Source: Chrysoperla carnea (Eukaryota > Arthropoda > Insecta > Neuroptera > Chrysopidae). From it: a DNA stretch of 64,000 nucleotides. Made by a program: the position numbers and the translations under genes. The notes under the pieces are model-generated. The model ran no database searches, was not told where the DNA came from, and was given only the letters and a program-made list of their open reading frames with translations. Within the stretch, counting starts at the first letter, position 1. Each line of letters opens with the position of its first letter. Location: the NCBI RefSeq assembly GCF_905475395.1, contig NC_058337.1, forward strand, positions 90,080,368-90,144,367. The letters are read 5' to 3'. Shown here in pieces: positions 46,366 to 61,215 of the stretch.

Positions 46366-46604
46366 CTTATTAGCTCAGTCGGTTAAGGCGTAACCAATTC
46401 CGTCCGCGGTATGCTTAGGATAGCGGGTTCGATTCCCGCCGTCGCGTATTAATTAAATTAATATTTGTGATGGGCTGGTGTAGTGCATGGTATATGGTAT
46501 ATTATCAGCGGAAAGATGGTAAAACACATAAACGGTATCTCAATGGGCTCTATAGCCAAAGTTTGTCCTTCGTTGACAGCCCCAATATAACCTATCTCTG
46601 AAAA
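46366..46604 (+). mobile_element. tRNA-derived SINE, full head and body
   Basis: The head has a perfect pol III A box (TAGCTCAGTCGG, 46371-46382) and B box (GGTTCGATTCC, 46426-46436). The body (tgtgatgggctggtgtag, tcagcggaaag, aaaacacata, tcaatgggctctatagcc, then tataacctatctctga) recurs in reverse at 59912-60118. The acceptor arm of a true tRNA is absent: the seven bases before the A-box region do not pair with those after the T stem. This is therefore a SINE and not a tRNA gene. Confidence 0.8.
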
Positions 46605-47010
46605 TGGTACAAGAGCCAATGCTGAATAATTTTGAACAAGGTTTTAATATTTAGCCTTATGAATTATTTACAGGCGACGAACGAAGAATATTCTTGCTAT
46701 TCACGTTCCTGTGCGCAGGACAACCAGTAGAACGTGTACTTAGCCAAATTCCAATGATTCGTTTTGTCTGTCATTTATACCATTGATGAAAATTATTTAT
46801 TATTTGTCTAGCCTGTTTTTGCGTGAGCGGTACAAGTTTATTCCGTGATTATATTTTTCGTCAGAAGCCAACATGGCAGACTTGATAAATGACGAGTGAA
46901 TCATGGCATTTGCTAACGGAATAAGAAAGATCAGGTATAGGCGGAAAAAACATAATGGTGAAATAATATATAAGGATTAATTAAGTTAATACATTATAAT
47001 TTGTGAGCGC
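46605..47010. other. Spacer, no gene seen
   Basis: Slightly less AT-rich than its surroundings (46670-46760). No recognisable frame. Confidence 0.45.
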
Positions 47011-47013
47011 TTC

Positions 47014-47064
47014 ATTTTGTACATTTGCGAATGCGAATGTTAAGCATTCGCAAATGTACAAAAT
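47014..47064. repeat. Perfect hairpin (20-base arms, 11-base loop)
   Basis: Arm attttgtacatttgcgaatg (47014-47033) and its exact reverse complement (47045-47064). The loop cgaatgttaag can itself pair differently with cattcg. Confidence 0.93.
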
Positions 47065-47372
47065 TCAACATTCGTCCCATTACTAGTATGTATAGTTTCA
47101 ATACAAATAAATGTAAAATAATTTCAGTAAATATAAAACAATTCCAAATAATAATTGTAATTATTGTTATAAAAATAACCTGCAGCAAGTATTTGTTACA
47201 AAAGATATTTATGTCACAATAAAATTTTTGCATTAGTTCGATTAATGGCACTTGTTTTGTTATAAATAAATTTTTTAAATACAAAATGTCCAAACCTAAT
47301 TACATCATTTCATTGGCTTTTGGTTAATATTTTTCAGATCAATTTTAATTGAAATAAAGAAATTTTGTATGC

Positions 47373-47383
47373 TACTGTTAGTG
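47373..47383. repeat. G11 homopolymer
   Basis: Eleven consecutive G in an AT-rich region. Confidence 0.9.
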
Positions 47384-47877
47384 GGGGGGGGGGTGAAAAT
47401 CCATATTAAATAGAAATACAATGTAACTCTGATAAAATTATTAAAAAAGTTAAAGATACTTGAAAACATGATAAAAAAGATATAATCAAAAATCGAAATA
47501 ATAAAAATTAAAACAAACAAAATATTAGCTAAAAATACAAAAAGATTATTTTCTTCAATTAGCAAATACTTGAAAATTGTTCTTGGACCTGTTAAATGTT
47601 GTATTGTTTCAAAAAATACCCTTAGAAGAAAATGAAGAAAATATATTTGTCATAATAATCCAGTAGCAGCCATTGATGTTTAGAATTACAACGCTCAAGT
47701 AAATAGAACTGGGACCAAGGCCAAAATATGATCGAGGAGCACATAGTCACAAAATACATTAAAATTACTGAATTGAGTGGGTTTTTTAAATCCCTCTCTA
47801 AGTAATTTTTTGTTAACGTACTCAATAATTATCTTAATTTAACTATAATATCTATAGAAAACGTCTCTTTAGTTCAT

Positions 47878-48345
47878 ATAGTTAAAAAATTCGATTTTTT
47901 TGATAACACAGGAAAATTTGATCCGATCTTATTGGAATTTTTTTTGAAACCCACTAATTTTGGGTCATAATTTTAGCTGTGAATTTTTCGCTAGCTATCA
48001 CTCAAGTGCTTAATTCCGAGACCAGGACTCCACATTCTTAAAACCTATTATAGGTAGGGCAATTTTGAGAACAAATATGAAAAGTATGAAATTACATTTT
48101 TTGGATTCTGATGACGTCATAAAGTTAAAAAATTCGATTTTTTTGATAACACAGGCAAATTTGATCAGTTCTTATTGGAATTTTTTTTGAAATCTACTAA
48201 TTTTGGGTCATTCTTTTCAGCTGTGATGTCAATTTTTCGCTACCTATCACTCATCCGCTTAATTTCGGGACCAGGGTTCCACATCCTTGAAACCTTTTAG
48301 AGCTAGGTTAATTTTGATCCCAAATTTGAAAAGTATGGCTCAAAT
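47878..48345. repeat. Tandem duplication, ~243-bp unit, two copies
   Basis: Unit 1 begins near 47881 and unit 2 near 48124, both with gttaaaaaattcgattttt, tgataacacagg, cttattggaattttttttga, ctaattttgggtcat, tttttcgcta.ctatcactc and gaccagg.ctccacat. The spacer between them includes tgatgacgtcataaa. It may be the remnant of a satellite or of a mobile element with internal repeats. Confidence 0.85.
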
Positions 48346-49300
48346 TTAGTAGGATTACATACTCAGTTTATCAAAATTGGATTAAATTTGGATGTGATAG
48401 AACAAAATAAAATTATTTTATCTCATTGGAATTGTTTTTGAAAACATCATCATAGGACAGAGAGTTTTTATAGGCAATCGATATCAGTATTATATAATAA
48501 AATTGAAACTAACATTAAAATTTCAAATTATCAAGATTACAATAGCGGATGACTTGTCAAAAGGGGAGTATTGGATAAAATAAACCTTTCTTTCTGTATA
48601 AGCAAAAGTAAGAAAATTGTTAGCCTCGTTGATGAAGTAAGCATCAAAGACGTTTTAGTACAAAATTTGCCGATTACTATTATTTTGTGATACTATTACC
48701 ACATTGAAAAATAATTAACACAAAAAAAAATTTTTTTTCTATATTCCTACTCACAGAAATTAATTATATTTAATTAATTATAACTTTTATAATATCATAA
48801 TTAAATTTATATTTTTAGTAAAAAAATAAAACAGTTGATAAACAATGTTAAAACAAAGAACAATGAACAACTGAACAAAGTCTATACTAGGATAAAGTCA
48901 ACTCTCGGAATATTCAAATTCTTATTTATTAATTTTTAGTAAAATAATATAATAGAATATCCGCCCTTCCTAAATCTGCTAGCGTTTTCAATATCATGAG
49001 TGGCACTACTATACTTTTTGACCCCGCTGATTTTAGTCAATGCTTTTATTGTTCTTTTATTATATACTTCATAAATATTTTAGATAAACACTTTTATTTA
49101 TAATATTAAATTATATTTTTATAATAATTTATTGTTTTTATAATTTGCTAGCTGTTATCCGGCTGCTGCGATGGATACAAACAAATACTACCTTATAACA
49201 TCCTTCCTCTTTGCTGTACTCACAACCAACACCCCCTCTTCCAATTGGGAACTGACATGGAGGCGTGGCTTAAAAAACATGTCGGAAAGTAACTTACACT
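48346..49300. other. Spacer, no gene seen
   Basis: AT-rich; no domain-bearing frame. Confidence 0.5.
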
Positions 49301-49305
49301 TTTAA

Positions 49306-49518
49306 ATGTTTAACCCATGTGATCAGTCAAAAAACGTTAAAAAAACCTTTTTCGTTTTCTATTCGTCGTTTGTTGATAAAAATTTATTTATAATTAATAT
49401 AGACTTTAATGAAAATTACGTAAAAATTATGCTCAAAGCTTTAAAGTTGGCGTTTTTTGAACGATTATTACATGAGGCGTGTTTACTCAAAAACAAAAAT
49501 CCATCAATTTCAGAATAA
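49306..49518 (+). pseudogene. Unassigned 70-codon frame, possibly a mobile-element remnant
   Basis: The frame contains FFVFYSSFVDKNLFIINIDF, then ENYVKIML, LKLAFFERLL and a lysine-rich end. The pattern (aromatic strand, FI..IDF, Y-V..M...L..FF...L) loosely resembles the C-terminal part of YqaJ-like nuclease proteins found in insect mobile elements, but this is a faint resemblance from memory. No start context, splice sites or neighbours support an independent gene. It lies in spacer DNA. Confidence 0.25.
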
Positions 49519-49696
49519 TTATAATATCCACATAATACCTGGCAGTTACATTGAATATTATGTAAGCGGCAGACAGAATTCGTTGCGAAATAAAATATAA
49601 ACTAAAGTGTTTGCAGTCTGGAAACTGGAAAAACAAAAATTTTTATAGATCTTACTAATGACCAAAGTATTACAATGTCGATAAAATATTTAATTA

Positions 49697-49698
<2 letters not shown>
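49519..49698. other. Spacer
   Basis: Nothing recognised. Confidence 0.4.

Positions 49699-49744
<46 letters not shown>
49699..49744. repeat. (ATT)n microsatellite
   Basis: About fifteen uninterrupted TTA/ATT units. Confidence 0.97.
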
Positions 49745-49745
<1 letters not shown>

Positions 49746-51679
49746 CAAATTTAACTTCTAAATAATTATTATAATATTTGTAGTAATAAAAAATTGTTAT
49801 TAAAAAAATTTTCTAATAACACTGTACGATCGCTTGCTTTTGGAAATTAACGGGAAAACTACGTTTAAATTTTTATTTGCTTTACTCTTACTGCACAAGT
49901 TACTCTATTTTTTGTTTTAACACGTTCTGTAAAAATTCCAACTTCCATTTATTTACTCGACAATTGTAATCCATTAATAGTTTATTTTTCTACCACCAGA
50001 CTGCGTGCCTCGATTTGAAAGTTATCAATGGCAACTTTAAAATCACCCCATAATATCCTTCTAAAAAATTTATCCATTCCTTGTACAATAAGACGACTTT
50101 TGGCCTCATGGTTTTCGTCCGTTATAAAAACATGGGACATTAATATTACATCAGACTACAGAGGAATTTTTTCTGCATTCAATTACAGGAGTTATTTTAT
50201 TATTAAAATAGGTTCAGTATCACATAATGAATGTAAATGTAGGTAAGAAGGCAAACTATTTATTGCTATTTCTCTAATTATGTCTCTAAAGTTAACCTTT
50301 TTCATATATTTATTGAATTTTTATCATTACGCCATGTATACTTCTTTTTTATTAATTTTGCACCCTGTGGTTGCAACATTAAACTAATAATAACTTCATA
50401 AATATTAATTTTAGAAAAAAATGTTTAAAGTTAATGTTTTAGGAAATTTGTAGAGTTAAAATTAAAGTTATTTTAATTTCCCTGTTTAAACAAATATTAG
50501 AAGACATATCGGCAATAGAAGACAGAAGACATTTTTGGTCTAAAGTGCACGCTCATGTAGATATGGCTTTAAACGGTTTTTCTTAAAATGGAAGTACTTC
50601 CCCGCCTATTTTTGTAAGGATTTTGTGCATTTACATTCAGTACGTGATACTGAACCTATTTAAATAATAAAATAACTCCTGTAATTTAGTGCATTATGGA
50701 CAAGAGTAGTTTGCTTCCATACATAGAACCTGTATTATTTCTGAAGTACATTTTATATTTTAAACTAAATATTCTAAGTAAAATAAAATGAGTTTTAATT
50801 CTATCATCTTTCTTAACAATGTATGATTGTTATCCTTTAACGAATTCGGAGATAAGTTAAAGGATTTCCACACATCTACATTCTACACATGTGTCACCTT
50901 GAAGTAATCGAAAAATCATTGGCTATCAAATCATTGGATTATCATTTTTTTCAATGTCCCGATTAATGTACAAGATATAAATAACAAATTGTATTGTATT
51001 TAATATAAACAATCTTGTTATAATCCATTTCTGAAGTACAGATAAAACAAGTTGATAAATCTTATCGATAATGAAATTTGAAATTATTATTAATTATTTA
51101 TATTTTGTTTTATGAAATATTGCATAATATAAATTAGAACATCGCATTCAGTTATTAGAATGCAGTTTTGTTGTTACTATATTAGTTATTCATATACAAA
51201 GTTTGTTCAAAAATAAGTATTGTGTATATATTCTTGCATGTGCTAATATACAGTTGTTTATGTTATAGTAAGTATATATAAAGTTCACTTGTTATTATAT
51301 TGTAAGCAGAAAATTGAGAATATAATTGTAAGAAAAGTACAACTAAACGTAAATAATATTTAGCCAATCAAAAACTAGTTTTCATTGAGTGGTAACAGGT
51401 TTTTGCACTACGTCTGCATAGTTAAATTGAAAACATTGAGCCATCCTATCATACTTAAAGTATATTTTGTGAAATAAAATTAACCTTATTTAGATTGAAC
51501 CAATGCTTTTACGAAAGGACAACTTACAGGGAGTATAGAAAAACAGTTAGTTCATTTGAAAATTGTGGGCTCTGGTAAAATGCACAATTTATGTTATTAT
51601 TACTTTTTGCTAAACATAATACTTTTTAACTGCATAGATTATGGATTCTAAAATCTAATTACTATAATATAATTAAACA
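49745..51679. other. 1.9-kb spacer with one inverted repeat
   Basis: Inverted arms of about 60 bases occur at 50172-50240 and 50630-50705 (aattacaggagttattttat, aataggttcagtatcac, gaatgtaaatg). A 72-codon frame at 50028-50246 overlaps the left arm and has no recognisable domain. No gene is supported. Confidence 0.5.
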
Positions 51680-51775
51680 ATTGAAACACAGACAGACAGA
51701 CAGACACACACACACACACACACATAGCGGTCAAACTTATAACACCCCTTTTTTTTATTTCGGGGGTTGAAAATA
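51680..51775 (-). repeat. Dispersed repeat family 3, copy 3, with (CA)n
   Basis: The reverse complement reads ccccgaaat, ggggtgttataagtttgacc, gctatgtgtgtg and a (TG)n/TGTC run. It is truncated before the ggatgaaccgatttt segment. Confidence 0.8.
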
Positions 51776-53451
51776 AGAATAACGTATTTAAGAAACGCCA
51801 AATAAAATTGAATTTTTGTTTCGACAATATACAGCTTGATCATAAGTCTACGATTTGCTACTGTTTTTATAACAACCATACATGTCTATTTATTTAGTTG
51901 AGAAGGGCGATAAAGTCTTAAATCTCCCTTGAATAATTCTAGTAAATATACAATACAAGCAGTTCCTCGTCCACTAGGCTGGACAATTTGAACTTTAAAA
52001 ACAATGATTATCGCGTTTTAGCCTTCACTTCGCTTGACCTCACTATCCTTTTTTTTTAAGAATTACAAGGGTTTTAATTTAGGGTGCAGAACCTCTTATT
52101 TTGAAACCCATATTACTTGCTGAAAATGTACTTTTCTATATGTGAACGAATTTTTAAAATCTGTTCAGTAGTTTTTGAGTTAATCCATTATAATGACTTT
52201 CGGCAAATTGGTAAAAAAAATTGTAGGATTATTGGAAAATAGAAGGTAACAATGGTTTTTTGGTTACAACTACTTAACTGTTGGAGATACACAAAAAGGT
52301 TACAAAAAATTTGTTGATCATGGTATAATACAGTATTTTTATAATAAAAACTATTTCTCTAGGCAAAGCGGTTTATTTTAATGTTTCTATTCTAATGATT
52401 TGAAAAAAGTCATTTCTATTAATATCGTTTAACGTAAAGTAGAATAACAGTATCATACAATCACGCATACCTGATGTAAGCGCAGGATCAGCAGACAATG
52501 GATAAAACTTACTCTTGGGCGCAAATAAGTCACGGGAGCTTAAAACCAGTGACTATACATGAGAAGCCAACTACTAAAATCCTAGATAATTAATAAAACC
52601 TAGTTTCCTGTGGTGATAGATAATTCTCGGAAAAATGCACAAATGGTTTAGTATTTTAAATCTGCTTTACAACAATCACAGCGTTTAGTACACCCTGCTT
52701 TGTAACCGCAAAACTTAGCTAACGAGATATGAGTGGTCGGTACCTACTACCCTTGTGGGAGGTAAAATTGGTTAAATTATGACTAAAAAAACTATATTTG
52801 GTAGTTATTTTCCAATGATTCTACACTCCGTTATAAGGCTACGGGTAAAATTGCAGCGGTATCATCATTTTATGTTTACGAGTTCTTGTATAAGAAAACA
52901 ATTAAATATGTTCTTAAATGTATGATAACATCCTTCTCATTATTTTCGATCAACGGTATACATTCAACAAGACCTATATACAATGTTGTCTTGTAGTAGT
53001 TCATAAGTTAATGGTCACTTACAATTTGTAAAACTTCATCACCAAAACTTCAAACATCAACCCAATCGACAAGATCGCTCACGAATCAGTTGTAATTCAA
53101 AACTTTTGGCAAACAAGATATGGGTGGGTTATCACCCAAAGCACTTGTAGTCGGTTAAACTGTATTTTCAGGTGATCTGGCTAGGTGTTGTATCATATTA
53201 TATAATGTTGGATGATTCGTTACAAAACCACCACTGCTAGTAAATAATGGTACAGTATAACATGATCATAAGTTTCTTACTAGTTTGGAGTTGATATAGC
53301 CTTATAACTTTTTACAGTATGTTGAAATAAATAAATGTTTGCTTAAAGAAGGCAATGGCGTTTTACACTACAAATAATATCTGTATACTACACTATAAAG
53401 TGTTAGTTTTAATTAAATTTATGTGAAATAATACAATTTTTTATTTTCAAT
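51776..53451. other. 1.7-kb spacer, no gene seen
   Basis: Around 52050-52200 there is a tctgttcagtagtttttgagttaat-type segment common in insect retroelement tails. The rest has mixed composition without coding signal. Confidence 0.45.
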
Positions 53452-53688
53452 ATGAAAACTTCGCTTTTTTTGATTTTTGATAAGGATAAAACTTATGGAT
53501 TTGTCAGTTCGGAAGTGACACACATACCACGTGACATACATATCAGATTGAAAAACTGGTTCTCGCCCGATCAGAGAAGTCAAGCAACATTGGACACAGT
53601 TAGTACTTGGATGGAAGACTGCTTGAAAACGCTGTGTATTGTTACTAGTTTATTATTAACATTAATAAGTATTTTATACCCACGTTAA
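53452..53688 (+). CDS. Small unassigned ORF with C-terminal membrane segment
   Basis: The 78-codon frame starts at an ATG after a T-rich leader and is less AT-rich than its flanks. It encodes a mixed, fairly polar first part (SSEVTHIPRDIHIRLKNWF, then SPDQRSQATLDTVSTWMEDC) and a hydrophobic end (LKTLCIVTSLLLTLISILYP) followed by Arg and stop, like a tail-anchored membrane protein. I do not recognise a family. It could be a small gene, a last exon of a gene lying upstream, or a fragment. It sits 1.5 kb upstream of the GH1 gene on the same strand, without evidence of linkage. Confidence 0.35.
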   Translation: MKTSLFLIFDKDKTYGFVSSEVTHIPRDIHIRLKNWFSPDQRSQATLDTVSTWMEDCLKTLCIVTSLLLTLISILYPR

Positions 53689-54817
53689 TAAGTTCAATTT
53701 GCAAATTACGAAATTTTAATTATTCCTACTATTTAGCTAATCCAAAGTTTTAAGTTTTCTCTTCTGTCGACAGTCCCATGACTAACTATCCTTTTTTTCC
53801 ATACAAACTTTCTTCGGAAAATAAACCGTTTTTTAGCTAAAAAATGTCGCAGTTTCCATTGAAACTTTCGCTCCATATTTTGTTGCAGAAGGGGATGAAT
53901 ATTCAAAAATTCATTTTGAATTCATCTACGTTATGTAATGAACTAAAAATGAAAAATTCCATGCTTCTATATCATTCAGTTTAGTCGGTACTCTTGTAAA
54001 ATGTTATCATAATCTACTTTTTTTATTATTAGGGTCATAGTAAAAAAAAAGAACGGTTTATAACTGTAATTTGTAGGTGCAAAGTTCTAAATAGTTATGT
54101 GATCTATTTTTTTTCAACAACAAAACTTCTCATTTTCTAGCAATTTCAAATACAAATAGAGGGGACAGAAATCTGAATAAAATTCGAATTATTAAGAGTA
54201 CGTTTGTTGAAAACGGCACCTCAAATTCCAGAAGTTATGTAAATAAAAAATAGTCTATAACACCGTTAAATATCAAACTTCTTTGTTTGAATTTTTTTAA
54301 ATTAATGGCTTGATAAAATACCGACTAGTAATACTGTGAAAGTGACTTAGTTTTTCATAAAATTAAAGAAATCTTAATCACTAAACTAAAGGGTAATATA
54401 AAACTAAACTTAAAAAACTAATTGTTGCGCAACCTTTGCATGTTTTCAACATAAACATAAATCAAATGATAATATTTGCATGGTATTAAAGTTTCAAAAG
54501 TAAATATTCTGTATGATATAAACAAAATACTCACCTTATCTGTGTGATGCTTACATAATACAAATAAACAAAAGTCATTGCCAAAATAAAATTATTTATT
54601 CGCTTATCATGTCATCAGCGATGCACAAAATAAGGGGGAAAATTGTGCCCAATACTATACTTATCTTATTGGTGTCCTGTATTTTCCAGTATAATAATTT
54701 TGTTCTCCCATGTAACTTATATACAACAGTGTAGAAGCTGGAATGATGACAACTTTAGATCAAAACTAAGCATTATTAAACACGATTCGACTGTCAATTG
54801 TGAATTCAAGATATATA
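53689..54817. other. 1.1-kb spacer, no gene seen
   Basis: AT-rich, upstream of the GH1 gene and its MITE. Confidence 0.5.
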
Positions 54818-54819
54818 TA

Positions 54820-55004
54820 CAGTAGAGTCCTACTAATCCGGACTCATTTAAGATGACGCATTACTGGAATTTTTATAGAAAAATGCATGTATAATTGATG
54901 TTAGTACCTATATCTTTTTTAAGTAATTTAACTCTCATAGACATAGGAAGCGGCGTGGAAAGGACGGACGAAATACAGAGTGTTCAGTTACTGAGAATCT
55001 ACTG
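54820..55004. mobile_element. pogo-like MITE (185 bp) upstream of the GH1 gene
   Basis: The ends are cagtagagtcctactaatcc (left) and, inverted, cagtagattctcagtaactg (right). They are strongly alike over the first 7-10 bases and weaker further in. TA flanks both ends (54818-54819, 55005-55006). Ends of the form CAGTAGA.TC and TA duplication fit pogo-group MITEs. It ends 137 bp upstream of the GH1 start codon, so it lies in the promoter or in a 5' untranslated intron. Confidence 0.7.
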
Positions 55005-55141
55005 TATAATTTAAACATTAATTTTTAAATATCCAAGTCATAATTTTTTCTAAATTTCCTTTCCAAAAAAAGAAATAATTTTTATTCATTTGAATCTTTT
55101 GTTCGATTTACAGAAAGTCCGAGAAGCTGATACTAGTGAAA

Positions 55142-58477
<3,336 letters not shown>

Positions 58478-58493
58478 AAAATTCGATATTCCG

Positions 58494-58499
58494 AATAAA
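58494..58499 (+). terminator. Polyadenylation signal of the GH1 gene
   Basis: AATAAA lies 17 bases after the stop codon, a usual distance for a short insect 3' UTR. Confidence 0.75.
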
Positions 58500-59911
58500 T
58501 TTTCTTAAATTAAAAATGCACACAATTTGTCAATTTTATTAAAAATATTATGGATCTATAATTATAATGCATGCTTATTAACAGTTTTAGAAATATTATG
58601 ATTTTAGAAGTTTTTATGGCTTTAGCTTAATTTGTGCCTGCTTGACCGTTTTTTATGTATGTTGCATGTTTTCAGAATATTGAAAAGACAAAATTCCCAT
58701 TTCAATAAAAAGCATTTATTTATAAATATCTAATAAAATATAACTTTAGTGACGGAGCTCTGCTGCTCAAAAAGTTTTTTTGTGTGTAAGGATCCCAAAA
58801 ATGGTTTATTTATATTTGTATTATTTGGACTTAACATGTTTATTTTGATGTCCCCTAAAATCTGTGTAGGTTTTCTCGAGTGTTGAAAATATAGACTTAT
58901 TTATAAGATTTGATTGATCAAATTCCCAAAATGGATAGAATCATTTTGTATGAAATCCAGTACCATCGGAAATACATATAAATGACTAATTAATTATTTC
59001 TTAGTTGTTTTATAAAATGCAAACAAAATATTTACAAATGTAATATACCGATACTGATAATTCTAGAAAACAAAATGGTATCTTTATTTTATTATTTAAT
59101 TTAGATGGTATCCTTATAAAACACACCATCTGGTATTAAAACTTCATATTTATCTTTGAAATTATATATCTGTACAAAATATGTATATTTTATATAATCA
59201 TGTTTATTATATACATTTAAAGTAAATAACAGTATTTTATTTTGTATACATACACAAATTTATACTCTGTATGATAATTTATATAATCAAAAAGTTCGTA
59301 TTACAACAAATAATATGTTGAAAAAACAAATCCTTTGATTTTCTCAATGTATAAAAATCATATTTCTCCTTAATAAATTAAATGTCTAGCCTATATAATA
59401 AACATGCAAATGTCAGTTTGTTCATCAAATCATCTTCGAAGTTTCTTCACTGATGTACCTATTAAACAGAGAGTATCACGCGGCATCTTTGAACCTTCAT
59501 CTTTTTAACAACAGTTTTGTACAAAATATGGCATACATTGTACAAAACATGACATAAAAGTCGGATAGGGCAAATGTAGTATAAAGGGAAGTATGCAGCT
59601 TTGACCGGTTTTTAAAAAAGGCAATTATTAACTTTTATTTTCAAAGTGCAATAATTTTTGCTACAAGACTTTTGTAAAAATATGTGGAGAAATACTGCCG
59701 ATTGTTTAGGCACTCATGATTTGTTAATAATGAATTTGGCCTAAGTTGATATTCTTTATGGAGAAAAACTTTTTAATTGCCCTGTTTTGCGTATGAATAT
59801 CAAAAACTTAAAATGCGTTAATGATACTATGATAACAGCAGATAATTTGGTATGCTTTCAAAATATAGTTGACCCACAAGAAAGGATTATCGAAGACAAC
59901 TTATTAGGATT
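58500..59911. other. 1.4-kb spacer, no gene seen
   Basis: AT-rich; no recognisable frame or repeat partner. Confidence 0.5.
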
Positions 59912-60118
59912 CAGATAGGTTAGGTTAGGCTATATTGGCTATCCACGTAGGACACACTTAGGCTATAGAGCCCATTGTAATAACATATATGTGTTTTAAC
60001 GCCTTTTCCGCTGATTTCATTTATCAGCTCCTCAATTATTTTGAGACGCTGAGTAAACCTCCTCCTTGCATATAAAATGCTCTTCTACACCAGCCCATCA
60101 CAACTATTAATTCAGCGT
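59912..60118 (-). mobile_element. SINE body, copy 2 (tRNA head missing)
   Basis: The reverse complement carries tgtgatgggctggtgtag, tcagcggaaaagg, aaaacacata, caatgggctctatagcct and a tail with cctaacctaacctatctg, in the order seen at 46366-46604. It has about 60 extra internal bases (aggaggaggtttactcagcg region) and lacks the pol III promoter head, so it is a 5'-truncated or variant copy. Confidence 0.75.
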
Positions 60119-60155
60119 TGAAAAAACAACAATAATATTATATTACATATTTCAA

Positions 60156-60440
60156 GATCGTATTCCAATTAAACAAATCGCCGGACCGAAACGTTTGCTT
60201 CAATACGTGAGTCATGTTTTACTAAACAGTAAATACAAGTTACTGCAATTAGCCATCCAAGTGAAAATTCTATACAATAACAGCACTGGAAGACAAAACA
60301 CTTCATGGCTTCGAAATTTTTGGCACTGGTTTTCAAAAACATCTACTAATCTGATTCGAACAATTACCTACTTCCAAAGCAGCATTAAAACATGGCGCAT
60401 ACTACCTAACTCTGTCGTATTGCACATTCTATTTATGTAA
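60156..60440 (+). pseudogene. RTE-like retrotransposon C-terminal fragment
   Basis: The frame reads RIPIKQIAGPKRLLQYVSHV, LLNSKYKLLQLAIQVKI and STGRQNTSWLRNFWHWF, then a Ser/Thr-rich segment with LIRTI. GRxxTSWLRNxRxWF followed by an L-x-R-x-A-like segment is the usual C-terminal end of RTE/craniofacial-type reverse transcriptase polyproteins. Only about 90 residues remain and the polymerase domain is gone. It directly follows the SINE copy at 59912-60118. Confidence 0.65.
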
Positions 60441-61084
60441 AATTATAAATTTTCCTAATGCGCCATCAGTTAAATATATAAGAACCTTAAAATTCCAAGC
60501 TCCGTTCCTTCCTTTCCTTTATACCATGGTCCATATCAAAAGATATAATACCATCACCATCAAAAACTAAATGATTTTAATAACAAACACATACCTACTA
60601 TGTTAACCATAATAAAGAAATAAAATATGCAAAAGGGATTAAAATGATACCAATCTAAGCTAGATATTACTTTTGGGTTAAATACAGATATACGTGTAGT
60701 CTGGCAGTCAAATTTCCTCATAGTTGATACACAAGGAAAATGTAAAAATTAATTTACAGTAACTTAAAATTATGCATAGATCATTTTTAAGTATGTTGTA
60801 CGAATCAAGGGAAAAATATTCCCGGCAAAAATAAACATCGTTATTTATGTAGTAACAAACTTTTGAATTATTATATGAAAATCATAAATATTATGCATCA
60901 AAATCAAAACTCAGCAATTTTCTTTGCACAAAGAAAATATCGGGTGGATATTGTTTACGATAATATCTCCGTTTTTTGTAATAGTGTCCCATTTTTTAAC
61001 GCAAGGAGTAAAAACTTCAGAACCCAATCAGCTCGAATTAACAACAGTACAGTGTTATTCAATGTCAGACGTGTTTGAGATTTA
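60441..61084. other. Spacer, no gene seen
   Basis: Overlapping short frames at 60863-61196 include a hydrophobic stretch but no known domain. Confidence 0.45.
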
Positions 61085-61215
61085 TGTTTCCGAATCTATT
61101 GTTTCCGGGTCAACTTTTCCGCCGTTAATCATTCCGGGTCTATTTTTACGTGTTATTTTTTCCAAATCTATTTTTCCGTCGCTATTTTTTCTTTGACTTT
61201 TTTCCGATTCCCATT
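61085..61215. repeat. Degenerate minisatellite of ttccg-containing units
   Basis: Approximate 15-17 base units (tttccgggtctatttt, ttccgaatctattg, ttccgccgttaatc, ttccaaatctattttt, tttccgattccc) follow one another. Unit length varies. Confidence 0.6.

Noticed and set aside
46368..46445. Functional tRNA gene
   Set aside because: A and B boxes are perfect, but the acceptor strands do not pair and the D stem is poor. The body downstream recurs elsewhere, so it is a SINE head.
59915..59930. TTAGG telomere repeat
   Set aside because: Only about two units, within the tail of a SINE copy.
60863..61196. Membrane protein exon
   Set aside because: Hydrophobic frames overlap each other and run into a degenerate minisatellite; no splice or start context.
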